The notes: generated by a model from the letters alone, not told the origin. 64,000 nucleotides of DNA from an uncultured Lachnospiraceae bacterium (GCA_947567595.1 CANOMQ010000016.1:1-64000); one strand, 5' to 3'; shown: positions 44,430-53,443, numbered from the stretch's first letter. A program made the numbers and translations.

Positions 44430-45488
44430 ATGGCAAAAAAATATGTTGCATATGTATCGACTTACACAATGAAGGAAAATCACAGGGGAATCAAGATTTA
44501 TGACGTGGATATGGAACACGGACGTTTTACGGAGCGGTGCGATATCATTATCACCAATTCCTCATATGTTACAATCTCACATAATCGAAAATATTTGTAT
44601 GCGATAACGGATACAGGAGTATCGAGCTATAAGATTTTACCTGACGGCAATCTTGAGTTTGTGAATACCGCGTCCACGAATAGTATGAGGGGCTGCTATC
44701 TTTCTACGGATTATGAGGACAAGTTTTTATTCTGTGCAGGCTATCATGACGGGAAGATTACGGTACTTCATTTGGATGAGAGCTGCGGCGCGGTAGATGC
44801 GATTACGGACGAGGTATTCCACAAGGGCTTGGGAAGCATCGCGGAGCGCAGCTACAGACCGCATATCAGTTGTGTGAAGATGACGAGGGACAACAAATAT
44901 CTGTGTGCTGCGGATTTGGGGATTGATTATGTAAACATTTACAGGCTTGACCATGAGAGAGGAACGCTCAGACAGGTGGATATTATCCGCTGTGACATTG
45001 ATTCGGCTCCAAGGCATCTGAAATTTTCGGAGGACGGGCGCTTTTTGTACATTATCAGTGAGATGAAGAACTGTATTGATGTTTATCATTATCATGAGGA
45101 AGGCAATGTTCCATATTTTGACCTGATACAGACAGTGCCGACTTCGGACAAATATAATGTGAAGGGGGTTGCCGCCAGCGCATTGAACATTTCTATGGAC
45201 GGAAGGTATATTTTAGCGTCCACGGCGGGGGATAACTGTGTTGCGCTGTTTGAGATTAACCAAAAGACAGGGGAATTAAACCGTTTGTTCTCTCTGCCGG
45301 TGAGCGGCGAGTATCCAAAGGACGCGGCGCTGTTTCCCGACAACAGGCACCTTGTCAGCTTAAACCATGAGTCGGATACGATGACATTCTTCCGGGTGGA
45401 TTATGAAAACAACTGTATTGTAATGAACGGAAAAGAGATGCGGGTTTGTCAGGCGAACTGTGTTATCTTTCATGAATTGAAAGAGTAG
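44430..45488 (+). CDS. lactonase-family seven-bladed beta-propeller protein
   Basis: 352 aa with repeated propeller strands such as YVTISHNRKYLYAITD, GCYLSTDYEDKFLFCAGY, VKMTRDNKYLCAADLGIDYVNIY, LKFSEDGRFLYIISE and LNISMDGRYILAST. The pattern is that of the YbhE-like 6-phosphogluconolactonase/lactonase family. Whether it hydrolyses 6-phosphogluconolactone is not certain; many members are uncharacterised. No signal peptide, so cytoplasmic. AAGGAGG lies 8 bases before the ATG. A strong bidirectional terminator follows. Confidence 0.82.
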   Translation: MAKKYVAYVSTYTMKENHRGIKIYDVDMEHGRFTERCDIIITNSSYVTISHNRKYLYAITDTGVSSYKILPDGNLEFVNTASTNSMRGCYLSTDYEDKFLFCAGYHDGKITVLHLDESCGAVDAITDEVFHKGLGSIAERSYRPHISCVKMTRDNKYLCAADLGIDYVNIYRLDHERGTLRQVDIIRCDIDSAPRHLKFSEDGRFLYIISEMKNCIDVYHYHEEGNVPYFDLIQTVPTSDKYNVKGVAASALNISMDGRYILASTAGDNCVALFEINQKTGELNRLFSLPVSGEYPKDAALFPDNRHLVSLNHESDTMTFFRVDYENNCIVMNGKEMRVCQANCVIFHELKE

Positions 45489-45514
45489 GCTTTGCCGGGA
45501 CAACCGAAGGATAC

Positions 45515-45561
45515 AATATAAAATCAGGGCTGTGCGCAGGCACGCCCTGATTTTATATTGG
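45515..45561. terminator. bidirectional terminator between lactonase-like gene and aroC
   Basis: Perfect 17-bp arms (CAATATAAAATCAGGGC / GCCCTGATTTTATATTG) with a 13-base loop, A-rich and T-rich flanks; serves both convergent genes. Confidence 0.9.
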
Positions 45562-45564
45562 GTG

Positions 45565-46665
45565 TTATCTTTTATAAAAATGCTCCAAGTGCGCCATCTG
45601 CGCCGTCATGTTCTGTAACAGCATGTCAAAGACGGTAATCGCCGTCATTGCTTCAACAACAACAACTGCCCTTGGCACGATAATCGGATCGTGGCGTCCC
45701 TTGATTTGGACGGTAATGTTCTCGCCGTCACGGTTTACGGTATTCTGCTCCTGAAAGATGGAGGGGGTTGGCTTAAAGTAGGCTTTGATAAGAAGCTCGG
45801 AGCCGTCGCTGATACCGCCCAAAACGCCGCCTGCATGGTTTGTGGTCTTGACTACGGTGCCGTTTTCCATACAAAAACAGTCATTATTGATAGAGCCGTT
45901 CAATTTTGCCGCCGCCGTACCGTCGCCGATTTCAAAGGCTTTTACGGCGCCAATGGACAAGATTGCCTTTGCGAGGTTGGCGTCAAGCTTCTCAAACACG
46001 GGCTCGCCGATACCTGCAGGAAGGTTCTCCACGCGGCAGGCAACGACGCCGCCCGCGGAATCAAGGCGTTCCATGCAGGCTTTCAGATACTGCGCCGCCT
46101 GCTCGCTTGCTTCCTTGTCGGGCATTCCGGTGTGGTTTGTTCTTGCCTCCTCAAGGTCGAAGTGTTCCATATTGATGGTAATGTCGCCGATGGCGTGGGT
46201 GTAGGCGGTGACGGTAATGCCAAGCTGCGCCAGCGCCTTTGCGGCGATTGCACCGGCTGCGACGCGCCCGATGGTTTCCCGCCCTGACGAGCGTCCGCCG
46301 CCGCGGTAATCGCGGAAGCCGTATTTTTGGTCAAAGGTGTAGTCGGCGTGACCGGGGCGGTAGTAGGACGCGATTTCACTGTAGTCTGCCGAGCGCTGCG
46401 AGGTGTTTCGCACAAGCATGGAAATAGGGGTTCCGGTTGTCTTTCCTTCAAACACGCCGGAAAGGATTTCCACGCTGTCTGATTCCTTTCTTTGTGTGGC
46501 AAATTTGGTTGCACCGGGTTTTCTGCGGTCTAGGTAGTTTTGAATGTCCTCCTCGTTTAGGGAAAGTCCTGCCGGACAGCCGTCCACGACGACGCCGAGC
46601 GCTTCGCCGTGCGATTCCCCCCATGTTGTTATTTTAAAGAGCGTTCCGAATGTAGAGCCTGCCAT
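45565..46665 (-). CDS. aroC: chorismate synthase
   Basis: 366 aa. Signatures: STFGTLFKITTWGESHGEALGVVVDGCPAG (residues 3-32), RKPGATKFATQRKESDSVEILSGVFEGKTTGTPI, and RGGGRSSGRETIGRVAAGAIA, all diagnostic for AroC, which converts EPSP to chorismate using reduced FMN. GGAGG is 8 bases before ATG. It stands alone on the minus strand, without other aro genes in the window. The terminator at 45515-45561 ends it. Confidence 0.97.
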   Translation of the reverse strand: MAGSTFGTLFKITTWGESHGEALGVVVDGCPAGLSLNEEDIQNYLDRRKPGATKFATQRKESDSVEILSGVFEGKTTGTPISMLVRNTSQRSADYSEIASYYRPGHADYTFDQKYGFRDYRGGGRSSGRETIGRVAAGAIAAKALAQLGITVTAYTHAIGDITINMEHFDLEEARTNHTGMPDKEASEQAAQYLKACMERLDSAGGVVACRVENLPAGIGEPVFEKLDANLAKAILSIGAVKAFEIGDGTAAAKLNGSINNDCFCMENGTVVKTTNHAGGVLGGISDGSELLIKAYFKPTPSIFQEQNTVNRDGENITVQIKGRHDPIIVPRAVVVVEAMTAITVFDMLLQNMTAQMAHLEHFYKR

Positions 46666-47141
46666 AAAGTTCCTCCGTTTCTATATAAAATGTAGTTTTT
46701 TATTTTCGCGAGGGTTAAATACCCTGCAGCCTGCTGTGTTTCCATCTTGATGTATCGCAGCCTGCTATGGGGGATTTGACTGTTTTAGCGAAAAAAATCA
46801 AAAAGTTGAAAATTATTTATAAGAATGTATTGCATAATTTCAAAGTAACGTATATTATTATAATCGTATTAGTATGCAAAGTCAATAACCGCGATGAAGC
46901 GGCGGTTACCGGATAGGTATTCTTATCATAAAATAAGGCGTGTTTCATGGGGATTGTTGCTGGGTTGCTGATATAAAAATAACACTTGGTTTTTAACAAA
47001 ATTTTTGCATTTTTTGATGCAAAAGAAAAAATGATGTGTTATGATATAAGTAACAGACTTGTTAAGATGCGCATTGTGATATGTTCGTGAAAAGTTCGGG
47101 GATATATAAGGGGGCACAGGCGTTTGTAATTTCATACGGGG
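46666..47141. other. 476-bp AT-rich intergenic region between divergent aroC and VanY-type gene
   Basis: No convincing gene. It contains a small AGGGT/ACCCT hairpin (46711-46725), a direct repeat GCAGCCTGCTGTG / GCAGCCTGCTATG (46726-46738 and 46757-46769), a possible plus-strand promoter TTGCAT, 17 bases, TATTAT (46830-46858), a CCGC/GCGG hairpin near 46890, and a TTGCAT/ATGCAA hairpin near 47004-47021. If the promoter is real, the downstream gene has a leader of almost 280 bases. Short minus-strand frames here look like chance. Confidence 0.45.
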
Positions 47142-48188
47142 ATGATGGACATGAAAAGAACATGGAAGGAAAACATGACGGCAAAAATTAAACAAATGAT
47201 TAAACGACACCGGTATTTAAGGCTGCCATTGACAGTGTATATGATTGTGGTCACTATTTTCTATAACATATGTTATTATTTTACGCACAACACGAAGCGG
47301 TTTGCAAGTGTTTTGGCTGTTCTCATATTTTTTGTGGCTAGCAGCAGTTTTTCGTTTTTATCGCCGGAAGAGCAGCTTGGCATTGTGCCGGAATCACAGG
47401 AGTGGGCGCAGATACAGGAGAATTATGAGTATGTGCCGACAACCTTTCATATTTCCGCTACGGAAGTGATTGATGACAATGATGTGTTGGAAGGATATGA
47501 CAATCAGGAGCTTGAGGTCGCGGTTTCGGATATTGACCAGTATTCGCTCGACGATTTTCTTGAGGCGGAGGTCGCAGGTGAGGCGAAAAAGGAAAAAAGC
47601 CCGTCGCTTGCAAAGCTTTCGAAGGATGACTGGCAGCTTGTGCTTGTCAATAAGCAGCATCCTGTGCCTGACGATTATACCTTTACACTTGGTAAAATCA
47701 AGGGTACTATGAAGTGCGACGCACGGATTATTGATGACCTTACGGAAATGATGAAGGCGGCGAAGAAGGACGGGATTAATCTGATGGTGTGTTCGCCGTA
47801 CAGGGATTACAACAGGCAGACGGTGTTGTTTAACAGAAAGATTGATTATTATATGGAAAAGGGCTATTCCTATCTTGAGGCGTACAAGATTTCGTCGATG
47901 ACGGTGACGGTGCCGGGCGCGAGCGAACATCAGATTGGTTTGGCGCTTGACATTATCAGCAATAGATATTATGCGCTTGATGAAGGTTTTGGAGAGACCG
48001 AGGCGGGCATTTGGCTGCGGGAGAACTGTGACGAGTATGGATTTATCCTGCGTTATCCGCAAGGGAAGGAGTATATCACGGGCATTCAGTATGAGCCGTG
48101 GCATTTCCGCTATGTTGGTAAGGAGGCGGCGCACAATATCATGGAGCGCGGCATTACGTTGGAGGAGTTTTTGGAAGATTTGGAGTAA
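47142..48188 (+). CDS. membrane-anchored D-Ala-D-Ala carboxypeptidase, VanY/M15B family
   Basis: 348 aa. Residues 25-75 contain one or two hydrophobic segments (LPLTVYMIVVTIFYNICYYF; FASVLAVLIFFVASSSFSFL). A linker leads to the peptidase: VCSPYRDYNRQTVLFNRKI, SEHQIGLALDI (His and Asp zinc ligands) and YEPWHFRYVG (Glu base and His ligand). It trims the terminal D-Ala from peptidoglycan stem peptides outside the membrane. Length is typical. The start may be 47142 or the Met three codons later. No van resistance genes nearby, so a housekeeping wall role is likely. Confidence 0.9.
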   Translation: MMDMKRTWKENMTAKIKQMIKRHRYLRLPLTVYMIVVTIFYNICYYFTHNTKRFASVLAVLIFFVASSSFSFLSPEEQLGIVPESQEWAQIQENYEYVPTTFHISATEVIDDNDVLEGYDNQELEVAVSDIDQYSLDDFLEAEVAGEAKKEKSPSLAKLSKDDWQLVLVNKQHPVPDDYTFTLGKIKGTMKCDARIIDDLTEMMKAAKKDGINLMVCSPYRDYNRQTVLFNRKIDYYMEKGYSYLEAYKISSMTVTVPGASEHQIGLALDIISNRYYALDEGFGETEAGIWLRENCDEYGFILRYPQGKEYITGIQYEPWHFRYVGKEAAHNIMERGITLEEFLEDLE

Positions 48189-48203
48189 TGGAGATTTTAA
48201 TTC

Positions 48204-49337
48204 ATGTATCGATTATTAAAACAGGAGGGGCGTGCCAAGCGCGCGGAGGTTACGACCGTGCACGGCACAATCCAAACGCCTGTGTTCATGAATGTAGGTA
48301 CAGTTGCCGCGATTAAGGGCGCTGTATCTACTGCTGATTTAGAGGAAATCGGGACGCAGGTGCAGCTATCCAATACGTATCACCTGCATGTGCGGACGGG
48401 GGACGAGACGATTAAGAAGCTGGGCGGACTGCACCGTTTTATGTCGTGGGACAGACCGATTTTAACGGATTCGGGCGGATTTCAGGTTTTTTCGCTTGCG
48501 GGGCTTCGGCGGATTAAGGAGGAAGGCGTTTATTTCAATTCGCATATTGACGGGAAAAAGATTTTTATGGGACCGGAGGAGAGTATGCAAATCCAGTCCA
48601 ACCTTGCCTCGACAATTGCGATGGCGTTTGACGAGTGCCCGCCCAGTAAGGCGGAGCGCAGATACGTGGAAAACTCAGTCGCGCGCACGACACGGTGGTT
48701 AGAGCGGTGCAAGGCAGAAATGAATCGGTTAAATGCGCTGGAGGATACGATTAATCAACAACAGATGTTATTTGGAATTAATCAGGGCGCTGTTTTTGCG
48801 GATATCCGGATTGAACATGCGAAGCGGATTGCCCAGCTTGACCTTGACGGTTATGCGGTGGGCGGACTTGCAGTGGGCGAGACGCATGAGGAGATGTATT
48901 ATATATTGGAAGAAACAGTGCCGTATCTTCCCAAGGACAAGCCGACGTATCTTATGGGCGTGGGGACGCCTGCCAATATTTTGGAAGGTGTGGAGCGCGG
49001 GATTGACTTTTTTGACTGCGTGTACCCTTCGAGGAACGGAAGACACGGGCATTTGTATACCAATCACGGCAAAATCAATCTGTTTAATGCAAAGTATGAG
49101 CTGGACGAGCGTCCGATTGAGGAGGGTTGCCAGTGCCCGGCGTGCAGGCGGTATTCGAGGGCGTATATCCGTCATTTGTTAAAAGCGAAGGAAATGCTTG
49201 GAATGCGGCTTTGCGTGCTGCATAATCTTTACTTTTACAATACGATGATGACGGAAATCCGTGACGCGCTTGATGCGGGGGAATTTGCGGCGTATAAGAA
49301 GCGTAAGCTTGAGGGAATGGCGCAAAGCCAGCAGTAG
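48204..49337 (+). CDS. tgt: tRNA-guanine transglycosylase (queuine tRNA-ribosyltransferase)
   Basis: 377 aa, standard length. ILTDSGGFQVFSL (catalytic Asp region), MAFDECPP, QGAVFADIR, VGGLAVGE and GIDFFDCVYPSRNGRHG (nucleophile Asp) are intact. So is the zinc site C-x-C-x2-C ... His (CQCPAC ... LHNLYFY). It swaps guanine 34 for preQ1 in GUN-anticodon tRNAs. GGAG is 10 bases before ATG. It precedes yajC by about 125 bases, the widespread tgt-yajC order. Confidence 0.97.
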   Translation: MYRLLKQEGRAKRAEVTTVHGTIQTPVFMNVGTVAAIKGAVSTADLEEIGTQVQLSNTYHLHVRTGDETIKKLGGLHRFMSWDRPILTDSGGFQVFSLAGLRRIKEEGVYFNSHIDGKKIFMGPEESMQIQSNLASTIAMAFDECPPSKAERRYVENSVARTTRWLERCKAEMNRLNALEDTINQQQMLFGINQGAVFADIRIEHAKRIAQLDLDGYAVGGLAVGETHEEMYYILEETVPYLPKDKPTYLMGVGTPANILEGVERGIDFFDCVYPSRNGRHGHLYTNHGKINLFNAKYELDERPIEEGCQCPACRRYSRAYIRHLLKAKEMLGMRLCVLHNLYFYNTMMTEIRDALDAGEFAAYKKRKLEGMAQSQQ

Positions 49338-49381
49338 CGGTCAGAGTTTGGAGTTTATGAATCTTTTTATAAATATTTTAC

Positions 49382-49410
49382 TTGATGTATTGGTAAAATT
49401 TGTGTATGAT
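49382..49410 (+). promoter_or_regulatory. possible sigma-A promoter before yajC
   Basis: TTGATG, 17 bases, TATGAT, 52 bases before the yajC start; suggests yajC can be transcribed apart from tgt. Confidence 0.6.
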
Positions 49411-49462
49411 AGTTCTTGTGTACCAAAAGGGATACACGGTTGAGAAAGGAGCAGTTATAGAG

Positions 49463-49792
49463 ATGAGTTTATTGTTGGCAGAGGCAGGCGACGCTGCGGC
49501 GGCAGGTGCGGGAACGGCGAGCATGCTTTCGATGGTTTTGATGATTGCCGTATGGTTTGTCATTATTTATTTCCTGATGATTCGTCCGCAGAAGAAGGAG
49601 CAGAAGAAGAAGGCAGCTTTGGTAAATTCCGTTGCAGTCGGGGACAGCATTCTTACGACAAGCGGGTTTTACGGGATTGTGATTGACGTTACGGACGACG
49701 ACGTGATTGTGGAGTTTGGTAACAACAAGAACTGCCGTATCCCGATGAAAAAGGCGGCGATTGAGCAGGTTGAGAAGCCGGATTCGGAATAA
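49463..49792 (+). CDS. yajC: preprotein translocase subunit YajC
   Basis: 109 aa from ATG 49463 (AAAGGAG about 11 bases upstream); a longer frame to 49400 has no site. One membrane helix (SMVLMIAVWFVIIYFLMI) followed by the signature RPQKKEQKKK and a small soluble domain with VGDSILTTSGFYGIVIDVTDDDVIVEFG. YajC associates with SecDF in the Sec translocon and is not essential. secD/secF are not in the window. Terminator directly after. Confidence 0.95.
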   Translation: MSLLLAEAGDAAAAGAGTASMLSMVLMIAVWFVIIYFLMIRPQKKEQKKKAALVNSVAVGDSILTTSGFYGIVIDVTDDDVIVEFGNNKNCRIPMKKAAIEQVEKPDSE

Positions 49793-49815
49793 TTGAATAT
49801 TTTGAATAATTGATG

Positions 49816-49864
49816 AAAAAAAGATGCAAAGTCCGATGAAATCAGGGACGATGCATCTTTTTTT
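49816..49864 (+). terminator. terminator after yajC
   Basis: Perfect 13-bp arms AAAAAAAGATGCA / TGCATCTTTTTTT with an inner GTCC/GGAC pairing; could work in both directions. Confidence 0.85.
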
Positions 49865-50028
49865 ATGCACACGCTCCTTAGCCAAATGAAGCGGCAAGCG
49901 TTTAAGATTAGTCACACCAAATTAAGCTATTCAAATGGTGAGTTTGTTATTGCAGAACGATGAATTCCCGTTTATCGGGGAAATTCAAAACAGTTAAATG
50001 ATATGAAAATTGAATATTGTTTACCTTT

Positions 50029-50068
50029 GGGTAGCGATTATCTTAACAGACAATCAGCTACCCTTTTT
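50029..50068 (+). terminator. terminator-like hairpin inside the apparent 5' end of the sigma-factor frame
   Basis: GGGTAGC ... GCTACCC arms (21-base loop) followed by TTTTT. It lies in the first 22 codons of the frame that opens at 50003, which argues that those codons are not real coding sequence. A second short hairpin lies at 49962-49986. Confidence 0.55.
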
Positions 50069-50101
50069 ATTTTCAGAGACTATCAACACAACACAGAAAG
50101 A

Positions 50102-50815
50102 ATGAGGTATTTCAATATCGCAAAATCCATCGGCAGTCTTAATCAGCCGGAGGCATTTTTATCATGGGCAGGCCCGATTGCAAGACGGGAATGCTATGCA
50201 TATCTTAAAAAGAATAAAAACATCGTGCCGATTGACACGGACGATGAAATTTTCGGGAATATGGAAGCGGACGAGGAGTTCATACCAGAAAACATCATGC
50301 AGGATAAGGAGAAGCAGCGGCTTATCCGGGAAGTCATAAACGGGTTAAGCGAGCTGCAGCGGCTTTGCGTTATCGCATATTATTATGAAGGGAAAAAGCA
50401 GGAAGAGATTGCGCAGGAGCTTGATATTCCGGTAAATTCCGTAAAATCCCACATTTTGCGTGTGAAAGCAAAAATTAAGGAGGAAGTGCTTACAATCGAG
50501 AAGGAACAGGGCACCAAGCTCTTCAGCGTTGCACCATTGCTTTTGCTGCTGCTTGACGACGAGCTTGCGCAGTGCATTCTGCCACAGTCCCTGCAGGAGG
50601 CAGTCATGAAAAAGGCAGGGGTACCTTATCGGGCAGCGGTAAAGAAGGCGGCTGTGGAGGCGGCAAAAAAGACGGTTCAGATGAAAATCATCATCGGGGC
50701 GGTTGCGACGGCAGCAGTGATTGGCGGAGGCATTGCCCTGTTTTATCAGGCAAATGCGGGAAATACGCTGACAGCAGCGGTCTGGTGGAAGGGGAGACAG
50801 CGCTTGTGGTTGTAG
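50102..50815 (+). CDS. ECF-type sigma-70 factor, 5'-truncated, joined to a membrane anchor; frameshifted at its 3' end
   Basis: The frame opens at 50003, but its first 33 codons look non-coding, so ATG 50102 is given (237 aa). Only the second half of sigma region 2 remains (IGSLNQPEAFLSWAGPIARRECYAYLKKNK), followed by an intact region 4: LSELQRLCVIAYYYEGKKQEEIAQELDIPVNSVKSHILRVKAKIKEE (helix-turn-helix). A membrane helix (IIIGAVATAAVIGGGIALFY) follows. The last residues (VWWKGRQRLWL) are out of frame; the proper continuation is in another frame at 50779. Related intact proteins would be membrane-tethered sigma factors with an outer WG-repeat domain. Likely non-functional. Confidence 0.7.
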   Translation: MRYFNIAKSIGSLNQPEAFLSWAGPIARRECYAYLKKNKNIVPIDTDDEIFGNMEADEEFIPENIMQDKEKQRLIREVINGLSELQRLCVIAYYYEGKKQEEIAQELDIPVNSVKSHILRVKAKIKEEVLTIEKEQGTKLFSVAPLLLLLLDDELAQCILPQSLQEAVMKKAGVPYRAAVKKAAVEAAKKTVQMKIIIGAVATAAVIGGGIALFYQANAGNTLTAAVWWKGRQRLWL

Positions 50816-51378
50816 AACCGGTTTCCCAAATCCAGTCCTTCGAGGAACAGACGGCAGAAGAACAGACACAGGAAGAACAGACTGCACAAGAGCAGACAGC
50901 AGAAGAACAGTCGGACGAAGAAACCGTGTTTGAGGCAGTGATGGATTTTAGTGAATTTGAAGCGTTCGGAAATGCGCATGGCAATGTGATTCCTGTCAAA
51001 AAGGACGGGCTGTGGGGCGCTGTCAATTATCAGAAGGAGGAAATCGTGCCTTGCGAATATACGGGATTTTGGGCAGCGCCGGATAGCGAGGGGACATTTA
51101 TCCTGACCAATTCAACGTATGATGAATATGATTTGGAGCGGCTTACGTATTACATCTTTAACAGGGACGGGAAGCTGCTGTACGAGAGCGGTGCGGATGA
51201 TGACAAGGTGACTGTATCAGGCGGCTTATACTGTGTGGCAGACTCGATTGATTATGATGATACGAGCGGTGAGATTTTGGGAAGGGTTTCGTATTACAAG
51301 GCAGACGGAACGATGATTTATTCCGAGCCCTGCGAAATCACGGCAATGAAACATTTCGTGGGAAAGATATCAGATTGA
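50779..51378 (+). pseudogene. middle fragment of the sigma/WG-repeat gene (frame -1)
   Basis: Continues the sigma-membrane gene in the next frame: GLVEGETALVVVEP, then a Glu/Gln/Thr repeat linker, then WG-repeat-like strands VIPVKKDGLWGAVNYQKEEIVPCEY and similar. It has no start codon of its own and would be extracytoplasmic after the membrane helix. It ends at TGA 51376-51378 while the coding signal moves back to the first frame near 51360. WG-repeat domains form beta-propeller-like ligand-binding folds; role unknown. Confidence 0.65.
50842..50916 (+). repeat. 15-nt tandem repeat encoding the E-E-Q-T-A linker
   Basis: Five imperfect units of GAAGAACAGACAGCA (first unit GAGGAACAGACGGCA, fifth diverged), coding E-E-Q-T-A-like pentapeptides between the membrane helix and the WG-repeat domain. 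Tandem units of this kind vary in copy number by slippage. Confidence 0.85.
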
Positions 51379-51874
51379 TGGTGCGTTTTACTCCAATTAT
51401 GGCTCCAAGATGGTGCTGACGTTTGACGGCAGGGACGTGCTGGTGGATTTGAGCCTGTATCCGGGAATGACGTATGAGAACGCGGACGGGCGCATTGTAC
51501 AGGCGGTGTATGATACGATTGTCCTGTCGGAGGAAACATACTGTCTTGCCTGCGATGGAGAGCGATGGGGATATATTGACCACGATGGCAGAAAAATGCA
51601 GTTTTATGACGACGCGTCGGAATTTTGCAACGGAAAGGCGCTTGTCATGGAAGACGGTATGGCGTATTTGATTAATGAAAATTTTGAGAAGATCAAGGAG
51701 CTTGGCGCGGCAGAGGGCATAAGCTGGCGTGGTGATTTCTTTGTGGTGTACAACGGGGAGAGCAGGCAGTTGTATCCGGTGGGTGACTTACAGGGCTTCT
51801 CCAAAGACGTTCAGATTACAAGAAAGCTGGGGGAAGGACTTGCAGATGTAATGGACTTTATATCTAAATTATGA
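51362..51874 (+). pseudogene. C-terminal fragment of the sigma/WG-repeat gene (original frame)
   Basis: In the same frame as the sigma part, the sequence runs ERYQIDGAFYSNYGSKMVLTF ... CDGERWGYIDHDGRKMQFYDDASEFCNGKALVMEDGMAYLINENFEKI. This includes a classic WG repeat (RWGYIDHDGRKM) and completes the domain. The first Met in frame (51410) has no ribosome site. The shift from the middle fragment occurs near 51355-51365. Confidence 0.65.
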
Positions 51875-51929
51875 TATACTTGCATTGTAGCAGTCAATGT
51901 AAGCCACATAATATGAAAGAGGTGATTAT

Positions 51930-52076
51930 ATGGGTATGACAGATAGTCAGTTCAAGGGGTTTATCCGATTTGTCCTTGATGACATCAACGAAGTACTTGA
52001 AAATATGCCGGACGGTAAAGAGAAAGATAAGCTGCAGAAGGTGGCGGATAACTTACAGCAAACACTTGAGGATTAG
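51930..52076 (+). CDS. 48-aa acidic small protein
   Basis: Hand-translated: begins MGMTDSQFKGFIRFVLDDIN and ends DNLQQTLED, stop TAG. AAAGAGGTG lies 7 bases before the ATG. Two amphipathic helices are predicted by eye, joined at a turn (MPDGKEKDK); no membrane segment. It stands alone, with a terminator 45 bases after its stop. The regular helical pattern and good ribosome site favour a real gene. Family not recognised. Confidence 0.65.
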   Translation: MGMTDSQFKGFIRFVLDDINEVLENMPDGKEKDKLQKVADNLQQTLED

Positions 52077-52120
52077 GGCATTTTTCAAACGTGCCCATAA
52101 GCAACTATATCATACAAGCC

Positions 52121-52161
52121 AAGATGTAAAGTCTGTTTCTTTAAGGCTTTACATCTTTTTT
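52121..52161 (+). terminator. terminator after the 48-aa gene
   Basis: AAGATGTAAAG / CTTTACATCTT arms around a 15-base loop, then a T-run. Core shared with the hairpin at 39547-39588. Confidence 0.85.
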
Positions 52162-52216
52162 GTATACAAATGCAGGACTTAGAAATAAGCTTTTTGAAGG
52201 AATTTAATGGTTACAG

Positions 52217-52245
52217 TTGAAATTTTTTGTCGAATGTAATATGAT
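52217..52245 (+). promoter_or_regulatory. sigma-A promoter of leuB-ilvD-ilvB
   Basis: TTGAAA, 17 bases, TATGAT; the leader to leuB is about 60 bases and contains a small CTGCC/GGCAG hairpin. It is too short for a T-box, so no leader regulation is claimed. Confidence 0.7.
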
Positions 52246-52313
52246 AAAAAATATGTATATTATTCACTGACTGCCAATTACGGCAGGAAGTCGTAAAAAA
52301 GGAGTTAATCGGA

Positions 52314-53414
52314 ATGAATTTAAATATCGTATGTATCCCCGGCGACGGGATTGGTCCTGAAATTGTAGCGGAAGCCAAGAAGGTATTAGATAAAGTCGCG
52401 GACAAATTTGGTCACACGATTTCTTATCAGGATATTCTGATGGGCGGCGCATCGATTGACGCGTGCGGCAAGCCGCTGACAGATGAGGCGGTTGCGACGG
52501 CGAAGGCTGCCGACGCGGTGCTTATGGGTTCAATCGGAGGAAATACCGCGACTTCACCGTGGTACAAGCTGCCGCCCGAGCTTCGGCCGGAAGCAGGTTT
52601 GTTAAAGCTTCGCAAGGAGTTAAACCTGTTTGCGAATTTAAGACCTGCATATTTATACGAAGAATTAAAGGAAGCATGCCCGCTGCGCGACGACATTATC
52701 GGGAGCGGCTTTGACATGATGATTATGCGCGAGCTTACAGGCGGTCTGTACTTTGGAGAGCGCAGCACAAAAGAAGTTGACGGCGTGATGACGGCGGTCG
52801 ATACGCTTACCTATACAGAACAGGAAATCAGGCGCATTGCAATCAAGGGATTTGACATTGCGATGAAGCGCAGGAAAAAGGTCACAAGCGTTGACAAGGC
52901 AAACGTGCTGGATTCCTCAAGGCTTTGGCGCAAGGTCGTGGAGGAGGTCGCAAAGGACTATCCCGAGGTGACGCTGGAGCATATGCTTGTGGATAACTGC
53001 GCAATGCAGCTTGTGAAAGACCCGAAGCAGTTTGATGTGATTTTAACCGAAAACATGTTCGGAGACATTTTGTCCGACGAGGCAAGCATGGTAACGGGCT
53101 CTATCGGAATGCTTTCTTCGGCAAGCTTAAACGACACAAAGTTCGGCTTGTACGAGCCAAGCGGCGGTTCCGCGCCGGATATTGCGGGAAAAGGGATTGC
53201 CAACCCGATTGCGACGATTTTGAGCGCTGCGATGATGTTACGCTATTCGTTTGATTTGGACAAAGAGGCGGCGGCAATTGAAGAAGCCGTAAAGAAGGTA
53301 CTAAAGGAAGGATACCGCACAATTGACATTATGCCACAGGCAGAAGCAAAGCGCGCAGGCGTGACACAGATTGGCACGGCACAGATGGGCGATTTGATTG
53401 CGGAACGGATATAA
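52314..53414 (+). CDS. leuB: 3-isopropylmalate dehydrogenase
   Basis: 366 aa. [22 protein letters not shown] at the N-terminus, [31 protein letters not shown], and the metal/NAD signature [22 protein letters not shown] near residue 245 identify LeuB of the leucine pathway, which oxidatively decarboxylates 3-isopropylmalate with NAD+. AAGGAG lies 9 bases before ATG. leuA and leuCD are not in the window. First gene of the branched-chain operon. Confidence 0.96.
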   Translation: MNLNIVCIPGDGIGPEIVAEAKKVLDKVADKFGHTISYQDILMGGASIDACGKPLTDEAVATAKAADAVLMGSIGGNTATSPWYKLPPELRPEAGLLKLRKELNLFANLRPAYLYEELKEACPLRDDIIGSGFDMMIMRELTGGLYFGERSTKEVDGVMTAVDTLTYTEQEIRRIAIKGFDIAMKRRKKVTSVDKANVLDSSRLWRKVVEEVAKDYPEVTLEHMLVDNCAMQLVKDPKQFDVILTENMFGDILSDEASMVTGSIGMLSSASLNDTKFGLYEPSGGSAPDIAGKGIANPIATILSAAMMLRYSFDLDKEAAAIEEAVKKVLKEGYRTIDIMPQAEAKRAGVTQIGTAQMGDLIAERI

Positions 53415-53443
53415 ATGACGACGGAAAGGAGTATCGTGATACA

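Noticed and set aside
52077-52313. Possible T-box leader before leuB
   Set aside because: The promoter leaves only about 60 bases of leader, and the only strong hairpin lies upstream of the promoter as terminator of the preceding gene; no T-box motif seen.
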